A program made the translations under genes and the position numbers. A model generated the notes under the pieces. That model saw only the letters and a program-made list of their open reading frames with translations. It was not told where the DNA came from and did no database searches. Positions 41,762-49,445 of a stretch of 64,000 nt of DNA are shown in pieces. Source of the stretch: RDXT01 sp033765305 (GTDB lineage Bacteria > Bacteroidota > Bacteroidia > J057); the NCBI GenBank assembly GCA_033765305.1, contig JANRID010000010.1, forward strand, positions 246,481 to 310,480, in the 5' to 3' direction. The stretch's first letter is position 1; every line of letters starts with the position of its first letter.

Positions 41762-44293
41762 TCAGTTTCCTCGCTGGATCTTACGGGTCTCGTACCAAGC
41801 TGCTCCTGCGACGGCCAGCACCAGCAGCGCCAAAAAGGCCCAGGAGAGGGTTTCGCCCTGGTAAAAAGACGCCGGTTCGAAGCGGAATGTAACCTGATGC
41901 GTGCCAGCCGGCAGCACCATCCCCCGCAGGATATAATTGACGCGGAAATGCTCCGCCGGCTGCCCGTCGACATAGGCTTTCCAGCCTTTGCCCTGGTTGT
42001 AGTACACCTCCGAGAACACGGCGGCCCCCCCGGCGGCAGAACTGGCTTCGTACACCAGTTCATTGGGCTTGAACGAGGTCAGCACAATCCGCGCAGCAGA
42101 ATCCGGCACCGGCACCGTGCCCGGATCGGGGAACCGGCTCACATCCACCACCGCCTCCCGGCGCGGATCGATCTGCCGCAGCGCGTCGATCTCCTCATTC
42201 GGGCTGTTCACCTTCCGGATCGACTCCACAAACCACGCGTCGCCCAGCGCCGATGCGTTCTGGAGCGGCGGGCGCTCCGGATTGTAGATCAGGTAGCGCA
42301 TGTTGAGCATCTTCAGCGCCGTCAGCCCGGCGAAGGTGGCCTGGATCGACGAATCCGTCGGCTGATTTTTGAATGCCGCATCGATCCGCAGGATCTCCGG
42401 CCGGATCAGGCTGTCGATCACATCCTGGTAGCGGCGCAGCTTGGCTGCGTGGTAGCCGCCGATGGAGCGGTGGTGATAGGACGTCAGGGCATCGTCGAAG
42501 GTCGCTACCGACAGGTTCAGCACCCGGTAGCCGGGGTCCTGGTCCTGGAGGATCAGCTTGTCCGCCGCCGAAGGCTGGAATTGCTGCTCATAGCGGCGGG
42601 CAGGCACATAGTCATTGGCATTCAGGTAGCGGTAATTGACCGGAGCCATATCGGCCAGCACCAGGGCACCCAGCAGCAGGCTGGCCGGGACCGCCTTGAG
42701 GACGTTGCGCAGGTAGAGCAGCATCACCCCGGCGGCCAGGCCGATGAAGAGCAGGCTGCGCAGCGCATCGGCAGCCATGGTCTCCTTGCGGTATTCCACC
42801 AGAATATCAGCCAATTGCCCGTAGCGCTCATCCTGGTCGGCGGAGAAGGAGAAGATCCCGGCCCAGGCCATCAGGGCCACAAGCAGGCTCAGGCCCCCGG
42901 CGATGCCTGCGGCGATGAGCACCTTGCGCGTCAGGCCCGGGTCCTGCTGCGCTTCGGGGCTCAGGATGCGCTGCAGCGCGAGCGCGCCCAGCAGCGGCAT
43001 GGCAAATTCCACCATCACCAGCATCATGGCCGGCGCCCGGAATTTGTCGTAGCCGGGGAAGTAGCTGAAAAACAAATCGGTGAGCGGCAGGAAGTTGCGG
43101 CCCCACGAAAGCGCCAGAAACAGCACCGAAACCGCAATCAGCCAGGGCTTCAGCGGCTCGCCGCGCACCAGCAGCCCGAGCACGAAGAGCATGCACACGA
43201 TGGCGCCTGCATACACCGGCCCGGAGGTGAAGGGCTGGTCGCCCCAGTAGGCCGGGAAGTTCTGCAGCACCTGCCCGATCTGCTCGCTGTTGCCGAACTG
43301 CCGGCGGAGCTCCTGGGCGGTATTGGAGGTGCGGGACACCTCCACGCCCGACGCGCCGCCGAACGCATCCGGCACGAGCAGCGTCAGCGATTCCGAAATG
43401 CCATAGCTCCAGCGGAGCGCGTATTCCTGATCCAGGCCGGAGGCATTGTCGCCCGCCTTCACCGCCAGCTCCGAGGGGCCGCGCAGGGTCTCGGCGGCAT
43501 ATTCGGCGGTGGTCCACAGGCGGCTGATGTTCGGCGCTACGCCCAGCAGGGCGGCGCCGAGCAGGATGGCTGAGGCCTTGAGAAAATCAGGCAGGGTTTT
43601 CTGCCGGATGGCATCGATCAGCAGGCTGATGCCCAGGATGCCGATGGCCATCACGAGATAGTAGGTGATCTGGAGGTGGTTGGCGTTGACCTGGAGCAGG
43701 GTGAACAGGGCCGTAAGGGCGCCGCCCAGGATCCATTTACCCCGGTAGGTGAGGAGAATGGAGGCAATCAGGGGCGCCATGAAGGAAATGGCATTTGCCT
43801 TGGACGTGTGGCCGGCCTCCAGAATGATGAAAAAGTAGGAGGAGAGCGCATATGCCGCAGCACCGATCCCGCTGACTGCGGGGCTGGCCTTCAGCACCCG
43901 GAGCAGGAAGAAAAAGCCCAGGAAGGTAACCCAGATATAGCCCGCAGGCCGGGAGAGCCCCATCCAGAGCAGGCGGTTGAAGACGTTGACGGTGTTGCCG
44001 AGGTAAAAGACCCCCGACTGGTAACCGGGCATGCCCCCGAACAGCGTGCTGACCCAGAGCGCCTCCTGGCCGGTTTCCTTCCGGAATTCAGCCATTTCCT
44101 GCTGCATGCCCTGGTATTGGATGATATCGCTTTGGCTAACCTGCTTGCCGCCGAAGATCACGGGGCTGAAATACGCCATCAGCAGGATATAGAACGCGGC
44201 CAGAATGCCTGCGTGCAGCAGCAGGGGCGTCCAGCGGCTGGAGGCAGCGGGTGAAACAGGCGCGGATACGGGCTTTTTGCCAGGAGTTGCCAT
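41762..44293 (-). CDS. YfhO-family multi-pass membrane protein
   Basis: The 843-aa protein has about a dozen hydrophobic helices over residues 20-550 (LLLHAGILAAFYILLMAYF, LGFFFLLRVLKA and others), a FGGMPGYQSG motif after the first helix and a C-terminal extracytoplasmic beta domain ending in another helix (LSWAFLALLVLAVAGAAWY). This is the layout of YfhO (PF09586), a GT-C-like family linked to glycosylation of surface polymers in Firmicutes; in Bacteroidota the function is unproven. The ATG at 44293 is chosen over an upstream in-frame ATG. A TACCTTAG box precedes it. Confidence 0.88.
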   Translation of the reverse strand: MATPGKKPVSAPVSPAASSRWTPLLLHAGILAAFYILLMAYFSPVIFGGKQVSQSDIIQYQGMQQEMAEFRKETGQEALWVSTLFGGMPGYQSGVFYLGNTVNVFNRLLWMGLSRPAGYIWVTFLGFFFLLRVLKASPAVSGIGAAAYALSSYFFIILEAGHTSKANAISFMAPLIASILLTYRGKWILGGALTALFTLLQVNANHLQITYYLVMAIGILGISLLIDAIRQKTLPDFLKASAILLGAALLGVAPNISRLWTTAEYAAETLRGPSELAVKAGDNASGLDQEYALRWSYGISESLTLLVPDAFGGASGVEVSRTSNTAQELRRQFGNSEQIGQVLQNFPAYWGDQPFTSGPVYAGAIVCMLFVLGLLVRGEPLKPWLIAVSVLFLALSWGRNFLPLTDLFFSYFPGYDKFRAPAMMLVMVEFAMPLLGALALQRILSPEAQQDPGLTRKVLIAAGIAGGLSLLVALMAWAGIFSFSADQDERYGQLADILVEYRKETMAADALRSLLFIGLAAGVMLLYLRNVLKAVPASLLLGALVLADMAPVNYRYLNANDYVPARRYEQQFQPSAADKLILQDQDPGYRVLNLSVATFDDALTSYHHRSIGGYHAAKLRRYQDVIDSLIRPEILRIDAAFKNQPTDSSIQATFAGLTALKMLNMRYLIYNPERPPLQNASALGDAWFVESIRKVNSPNEEIDALRQIDPRREAVVDVSRFPDPGTVPVPDSAARIVLTSFKPNELVYEASSAAGGAAVFSEVYYNQGKGWKAYVDGQPAEHFRVNYILRGMVLPAGTHQVTFRFEPASFYQGETLSWAFLALLVLAVAGAAWYETRKIQRGN

Positions 44294-44480
44294 ACAGGAT
44301 GAATGAGGTGGGCTAAGGTAATATATCCCGGCCGTACGGCCAAGCGGCAGCAGCGGCGGCATTCGCAGAGCGCAGCAGCCTGCTGGTCGATCTGCATGCG
44401 CAGTCCGGGCGGCACCCGCTCAACCCCGCAGCACAGAACCCGTATGAGTAGAGGTAACAGCCCCCAACAGTCAAGCGCGT

Positions 44481-45053
44481 ATGATCTCCGAATTTCTGGC
44501 CAATAGCTATCCCATCGGCACGGAAAAACCGCTGGTGATCGAACTGCTCGGCGGTTCATACCTGCTCACGACCCATGCGTCGGCGGAGCTCGAAGTGCGG
44601 GAGCCCGACCTCAAAGGCCGGCTGCTGCTGCCGGAGCCCGAAGATACCGGCGACTACTGGATGATCGGCGGGCAGGCGCCCGGTGCCCTGCTGGCCGCCC
44701 GCGACCGCGTGCAGGCCGAAATCCGGGTGCCCGAAGGGCTCGACGTGGTATTCTCGGTGCATGCCGGCAACGTGCGGGTGCGCGGCGCGTACCGCTCGCT
44801 GGAAGTATCGGCCACCTTCGGCCTGGTCGAAGCAGAGCTTCCCGGGCTCTCCGTCACAGGCCCGGCAGATTTCCGGGTGATGGTCGGGGAAATCAAACTG
44901 CTGAAAATCAAGCCTATCGAAATTACGAAGAAAAGCGACCGCCGCATGGCCTTCTCTGCCGAGCGCCTCCGGGAGTTCTGCGCCCAGGTAACCCTCGGCG
45001 AGGTGAAGCTGGTCAAGCAGCTTAACAAATCTGCCTGGCGGCACGCCGCCTGA
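44481..45053 (+). CDS. Hypothetical protein, 190 aa
   Basis: No family is recognised. There is no signal peptide or membrane helix. The pattern of alternating short strands (VIELLGGSYLLTTHASAELE, VVFSVHAGNVRVRG, VSATFGLVEAELPG) suggests a beta-helix or DUF4097-like right-handed fold, with a helical basic C-terminus (LREFCAQVTLGEVKLVKQL). It is divergent from the YfhO gene and convergent with the helicase gene, with 12 bases between stops, so it appears monocistronic. A gene is likely because the frame is open and follows local codon use. Confidence 0.6.
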   Translation: MISEFLANSYPIGTEKPLVIELLGGSYLLTTHASAELEVREPDLKGRLLLPEPEDTGDYWMIGGQAPGALLAARDRVQAEIRVPEGLDVVFSVHAGNVRVRGAYRSLEVSATFGLVEAELPGLSVTGPADFRVMVGEIKLLKIKPIEITKKSDRRMAFSAERLREFCAQVTLGEVKLVKQLNKSAWRHAA

Positions 45054-45065
45054 CCTGGTTTCGGC

Positions 45066-46466
45066 TCAGGAAATAAACGGGCAGTTCAGCAGAAATACCC
45101 GCGATTCAGCCCGCGTGAATACCGTATAGGTCCAGCGCAGATAGGCTTTGGGGTCTTCCCCGTAGTCCCGCTCGAAGCCGATGAGCACATTTTCCCACTG
45201 CCCGCCCTGCGCTTTGTGGCCGGTGACGGCATAGCCGTATTTGATCTGGAGCGCGTTGAGATAGGGGTCGGTGCGCAGCAGCTCCTGCGCCTTGCTGCGC
45301 GGCATGCCCTGGTACTCCTGCTGCCGCTCGTGGTAGATGCGGCTCATCACCCCCCGGTCGATCTGCGGCAGCTTGTTCTGCAGCAGGTCCAGATTCACCT
45401 TGCAGGACACCATGAACGGCTCGCCCCGGCTGTCCTGGAACTCGAGCTCCACGTCCATCCACTTCAGTCCGTACCGCTCCTCCGGCTCCGGATCGGCATA
45501 GCGCACAATGCCCATCTCGCCGTTGGCCAGGAAGGGCATGCGCTTCGGGTCACCCCAGACGTAGTTGTTTTTGACCACCATCACCAGATCGGAGGGAACC
45601 AGCGGCTCCGGCACCCCCAGCAGCTGGTTGCGGATCGCCTGGTTGACGCGGGCCGCGAAGGCATTGGAGTAGGTGATGAATACCACCCGGTCCGGATTGC
45701 CATCCTCGTAATAGCCGGTATAGGTCTCGATGGCTTCATGCGGGCTGTCGATCACCTGCACATCCCGGCCGGTTTCGAGCTCCACGCTGGTCCGGCTTTC
45801 CGTATACGCGTCCCGGATCAGCACGGCATTGTCCAGCACCCCCGAATCCACCAGCTGCCGCTTGACCTCGGTCAGGTGGGCATGGGTCACATCCAGGTCG
45901 TAACGCTTGCGCAGTTCCTTGACATTCAGGGCGGGAGAATCTGCATGGCCAACCGGCGGCAGCTGTACGGGATCCCCGACCAGGATCAGCTTGTGGCGGC
46001 CTTCCGGCAGGAAAATATACTGCAGCAGGTCGTGCAGCAGGTTGAGCCCCTCGCTTTCCTCCCCGATCATCGAGGCCTCGTCCACGACGTACACGGTCCG
46101 CTCTTCTTCCTTGTTGGTTTTCAGCTCGAAGGACACGTCGCCGCTGATCAGCTCGCGGGGGCTGTAGATATGGTGGTGAATGGTGTAGGCCAGGCGGCGG
46201 GTGCGGCGCGTGATTACCTTGGCGGCGCGTCCGGTAGGCGCCAGCAGCACCACTTTGTAGCCCGACTTGCGCAGCAGTTCAGTAAACAGCCCGATCATGA
46301 AGGTCTTGCCGGTGCCGGCAGAGCCGGTGAGCATGAAGGCGGGCCGCTCGGCGTGCTGCTTTTCAAACCGGACAAAGGCCTCCAGCGCCTCCGTCTGGTC
46401 GCTGGAGAGGGTGATGTCGGATTTGCCGAGCAGATCCTGCAGGATACGGGCTTTCAGGGGGTCCAA
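45066..46466 (-). CDS. RecD-like ATP-dependent DNA helicase
   Basis: The superfamily 1 helicase motifs are present: Walker A GSAGTGKT (48-55), LLAPTGRAAK, Walker B VYVVDEASMI, LVGDPVQLPPVG (motif III) and the C-terminal GYAVTGHKAQGGQW (UvrD_C_2). The 466-aa protein is close to short RecD2-type exonuclease V alpha-like helicases that act in DNA repair. No ATG lies at the right place; a TTG at 46466 starts the family N-terminus (DPLKARILQDLLGK) about 11 bases after a predicted transcript start. It lies directly downstream of sua5. Confidence 0.87.
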   Translation of the reverse strand: MDPLKARILQDLLGKSDITLSSDQTEALEAFVRFEKQHAERPAFMLTGSAGTGKTFMIGLFTELLRKSGYKVVLLAPTGRAAKVITRRTRRLAYTIHHHIYSPRELISGDVSFELKTNKEEERTVYVVDEASMIGEESEGLNLLHDLLQYIFLPEGRHKLILVGDPVQLPPVGHADSPALNVKELRKRYDLDVTHAHLTEVKRQLVDSGVLDNAVLIRDAYTESRTSVELETGRDVQVIDSPHEAIETYTGYYEDGNPDRVVFITYSNAFAARVNQAIRNQLLGVPEPLVPSDLVMVVKNNYVWGDPKRMPFLANGEMGIVRYADPEPEERYGLKWMDVELEFQDSRGEPFMVSCKVNLDLLQNKLPQIDRGVMSRIYHERQQEYQGMPRSKAQELLRTDPYLNALQIKYGYAVTGHKAQGGQWENVLIGFERDYGEDPKAYLRWTYTVFTRAESRVFLLNCPFIS

Positions 46467-46483
46467 GGGAACGGGGTAAGCGG

Positions 46484-46491
46484 CTAAGATA
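46484..46491 (-). promoter_or_regulatory. Putative -7 element of the helicase gene
   Basis: TATCTTAG on the minus strand overlaps the sua5 stop and lies 18 bases before the TTG start of the helicase. Confidence 0.3.
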
Positions 46492-47485
46492 CGGAATCGG
46501 ACGGAAGATCCGGCGCAGCTTTCCGCTCGGCCTGCGCCCGGCGCAGCCGGTCGTTGATGGCGCGGCCCAGGCCGGTATCGGGCATCGGCTCCGCCAGAAT
46601 GGCTTCGAGGTGCAGGGCATCGAGCGTGCGCAGGGCCGCGAAGAACTGCTGGGCGGCCTCCCGGAGGTCGCCGTCGGCTGAGAGGGCGATTGCCTGGCCC
46701 GGCGGCAGCCCGTAGGATCCGGGCCGGAGGCTCAGGATGCCGGTGCGCTGCGGGTTGCGACCGCGGAGCAGGCTGCGCAGGTCGCCCAGGATCAGCGGCG
46801 TGGCCGGCGCATAATGGCTGCCGAGCATGCCGGCCGCCTGGGGCTTCAGCCCCGGGGCTGGCTGCCCCAGCGGACCCGTAATCGGCTCCAGAACCTCCGC
46901 CGGAATGCCGCCCTGCCGGTACAGGACCGGCTGCCCTGCCTCCCAGCCGATGATCGTCGATTCCAGCCCCACCCGCGCCGGGCCGCCGTCCAGGATGTAC
47001 GGAATCCGCCCGCCGAGCTGCGCCGCGACATGCGCAGCCGTGGTGGGGCTGATATAGCCGAAGGGGTTGGCGCTGGGCGCCGCCAGCGGGAAAGGCAGCC
47101 GCCGCAGCAGCTCCAGCGTAAGCGGATGGTCCGGAATGCGCACCGCGACCCGCGGGCTGCCTGCCGTCACCAGATCGGGGATGCGGCTGCTGCGGGGCAG
47201 CAGCAGGGTGAGCGGCCCCGGCCAGCAGGCCTTCGCCAGCGCCTCGGCCTCCGGCGGCCATTCGCTCACCAGCTCCCGCACCCGTTCCGGATGGTCGGTG
47301 TGCACAATCAGCGGATTGAACCGGGGCCGCTGCTTGACCTCGAAAATGCGGGCTGCCGCCTGCGGGCGGGTGGCATCGGCTGCAAGGCCGTAGACCGTTT
47401 CCGTCGGGACAGCGACCAGCTCGCCTTCCCGCAGCAAGGCTTCAGCCCGGAGCAGATCGGTGCCGGTTTGCGTCAGGTAGCCCAT
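46484..47485 (-). CDS. sua5: L-threonylcarbamoyladenylate synthase, Sua5 type
   Basis: The enzyme makes threonylcarbamoyl-AMP from threonine, bicarbonate and ATP for the t6A37 modification of tRNA. The YrdC domain (about 1-205) shows VAVPTETVYGLAADAT, KQRPRFNPLIVH, SPRVAVRIPDHP and APSANPFGYISPT. The C-terminal Sua5 domain is present (GMLGSHYAPATPL), giving 333 aa rather than the short TsaC form. Its start overlaps the rpiA stop by 13 bases, so the two are co-transcribed. The t6A pathway also feeds MtaB encoded at 32-33 kb. Confidence 0.94.
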   Translation of the reverse strand: MGYLTQTGTDLLRAEALLREGELVAVPTETVYGLAADATRPQAAARIFEVKQRPRFNPLIVHTDHPERVRELVSEWPPEAEALAKACWPGPLTLLLPRSSRIPDLVTAGSPRVAVRIPDHPLTLELLRRLPFPLAAPSANPFGYISPTTAAHVAAQLGGRIPYILDGGPARVGLESTIIGWEAGQPVLYRQGGIPAEVLEPITGPLGQPAPGLKPQAAGMLGSHYAPATPLILGDLRSLLRGRNPQRTGILSLRPGSYGLPPGQAIALSADGDLREAAQQFFAALRTLDALHLEAILAEPMPDTGLGRAINDRLRRAQAERKAAPDLPSDSVS

Positions 47486-48156
47486 GCGCTGCGGTTGCGG
47501 ATTTCGATATGGCCGTCCGGGTGCCCGATGACGGCCCGGCTGGCCATGTTGACGAACAGGCCGGTCTCTACCACGCCCAGCAGTTGCTTGAGCCGGTCGT
47601 GCAGGGCGGCAGGATCGCGGATTTCGCCGCAGTGGCAGTCCAGGATATAGTTTTGATTATCAGTAAGATAGGGTTTGCCCTCCCCCATGCGCAGCACCGG
47701 GCGGCAGCCCAGGGCCTCGACCCGCGCGCAGGTGATTTCCCAGCCGAAGGGCACGATCTCCACCGGCAGCGGAAACTGCCCCAGCACCGGCACCATTTTG
47801 CCGGCGTCGGCAATGATGACCAGTTCCTGGGTGATGGATGCGACGAGCTTTTCGCGGAACAGGGCGCCGCCCCCGCCTTTGATCAGGTTGAGCAGCGGAT
47901 CGATCTCGTCCGCGCCGTCGATGGTCAGGTCCAGGGTGAGGCCGGGCGAGAGGGGAATCAGGGGAATGCCCCATTGGCGTGCCAGGGCCTCCGTGGCGCG
48001 GGAGGTCGGCACGGCCTGGATGTTGAGGCCCTGCCGGACGCGCTCGCCGAGGGCTTCCACGGCGAAATAGGCCGTGGAGCCGGTGCCCAGGCCGATTTTC
48101 ATGCCTGGCTCGGCCCATTCGGCGGCCCGGCGGCCTGCAATTTCTTTCGGAGACAT
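47473..48156 (-). CDS. rpiA: Ribose-5-phosphate isomerase A
   Basis: RpiA interconverts ribose 5-phosphate and ribulose 5-phosphate in the pentose phosphate pathway. Motifs: GLGTGSTA (phosphate binding), TIDGADEID (catalytic Asp), LIKGGGGALFREK (catalytic Glu and Lys) and the closing strand region. The length of 227 aa is normal. The ATG at 48156 is the family start; the frame runs further upstream but is Arg/Ser-rich and overlaps the divergent gene. It heads the rpiA-sua5-helicase run. Confidence 0.95.
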   Translation of the reverse strand: MSPKEIAGRRAAEWAEPGMKIGLGTGSTAYFAVEALGERVRQGLNIQAVPTSRATEALARQWGIPLIPLSPGLTLDLTIDGADEIDPLLNLIKGGGGALFREKLVASITQELVIIADAGKMVPVLGQFPLPVEIVPFGWEITCARVEALGCRPVLRMGEGKPYLTDNQNYILDCHCGEIRDPAALHDRLKQLLGVVETGLFVNMASRAVIGHPDGHIEIRNRSAWAT

Positions 48157-48262
48157 GGCAGCAGGTGTTGCAGGTGCAAATAACGCGTCCCGGCGGCGGA
48201 CGGGCAAACGTCCGGTGAAACTTCTGCCGCGTTTCTGGCTTCTGCTTTTCAGGGAGCCGGTG

Positions 48263-48270
48263 TAGCTTTG
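48263..48270 (+). promoter_or_regulatory. -7 promoter element of the alpha/beta hydrolase gene
   Basis: TAGCTTTG is a perfect -7 box only 4 bases before the ATG at 48275, implying a leaderless or nearly leaderless transcript. Confidence 0.4.
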
Positions 48271-48274
48271 CAGC

Positions 48275-49078
48275 ATGACGCCGATTCATTTCGCACATGC
48301 CAACGGAATTCCCGGAGCTGCATACCGGATTCTTTTTCAGCACCTTGCCCCCCGTCAGGTCCACTATTCCCATGCCCTGGGGCTGCACATGCCGCTGGAG
48401 AGCCGCTCGTGGCAGCCGCTGGTCGAAGAGCTGGTCAGCGAAATCGAGACCCGTCACCGCATGCCCGTCATCGGCATCGGCCATTCCCTGGGCGCAGTGC
48501 TCATGTTCCGGGCGGCCATTGCCCGCCCCGATCTGTTCCGCCAGGTCATCCTGCTCGATCCGCCGATGTTCGGGCCAGGCCGCCGCGCGATGATGATGGC
48601 GGTGCGCCTGCTGGGCCTCTCCGGCAGGCTTATCGCCATTGCCCGGCAGGCTGCCCAGCGCCGCGATTACTTCGGCAGCCGCGAGGAGGCATTCGCATAC
48701 TGGCAGTCGCGCCGGTTTTTTCAGCAGTTCGACCCCGCCAGCTTCCGGGAGTATGTCGAAGAAGGACTGGTCAAACGCCCCGAAGGCGGATATACCCTGC
48801 TCATTCCCCGGGCTCTCGAAGCCCGGATTTTTCAGCTTACCCCTGTCTGGATCGGCAGGCGCTGCCCCGCAGTGCCCTGGCGGTACGTCTACGCCGCCAG
48901 ATCCGGCCTTCTTACGCCCCGCGAGATCCGCGCACATCTCGCCCGCTTCCCCAGCGGCACGATGCTTCCCTTCGAGGGCGGGCATATGTTTCCGCTTGAA
49001 CAGCCCAAGGCCTGCGGAGAACTGATCATCAGGCTGATCGAAGAGATGGAACAAGAAAAGAGCAGACATAGCCGGTAA
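48275..49078 (+). CDS. Alpha/beta hydrolase
   Basis: The 267-aa protein shows HFAHANGIPGAAYRIL at the start, the nucleophile elbow GIGHSLGAVL (Ser near residue 71), VILLDPPMFGP, and a late GGHMFPLEQP with the catalytic His. This is a typical cytoplasmic alpha/beta hydrolase with a cap domain; the substrate is unknown. It is divergent from rpiA with a 118-base spacer. A perfect -7 box lies immediately upstream. Confidence 0.85.
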   Translation: MTPIHFAHANGIPGAAYRILFQHLAPRQVHYSHALGLHMPLESRSWQPLVEELVSEIETRHRMPVIGIGHSLGAVLMFRAAIARPDLFRQVILLDPPMFGPGRRAMMMAVRLLGLSGRLIAIARQAAQRRDYFGSREEAFAYWQSRRFFQQFDPASFREYVEEGLVKRPEGGYTLLIPRALEARIFQLTPVWIGRRCPAVPWRYVYAARSGLLTPREIRAHLARFPSGTMLPFEGGHMFPLEQPKACGELIIRLIEEMEQEKSRHSR

Positions 49079-49445
49079 GCTACATCTGCCCGCAAACCAA
49101 ACAGTGGGACTTCCATGCGCATTCAGCGCTTCAGAAATGGTACAAGAGCAAAGACCAAGAGTAATCCATCGGCGAGTGTGCAGCAGCAGCAGTCCTTTCC
49201 CCAATCATAATCGCCTATTCTGTTCCGGTCAATTCGATACAAATATTCGTATTTTTTTAATAATGTCAATTACGATAATTTGAAATTATTATCCTGCCCC
49301 TGTCCGCTTGAAACAGCAGGACCTGCAGGCTGGGTTTTTAAACAAATATTTGATTATCAGTTGATTATTTTGAAATATTCCAATGCCGCTGTATCCGTTT
49401 TTCCAGGAAAACTCCTAATTTCCTCCCCGCTTCAACATTCCGCGT
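49079..49445. other. AT-rich intergenic region with palindromes
   Basis: Bases ~49200-49400 are much more AT-rich than the genome. They contain near-palindrome ATACAAATATTCGTAT (49237-49252) and perfect palindrome CAAATATTTG (49343-49352). No tRNA, terminator or consensus promoter was found; the region may hold regulatory sites for the VIT-domain gene. Confidence 0.45.
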
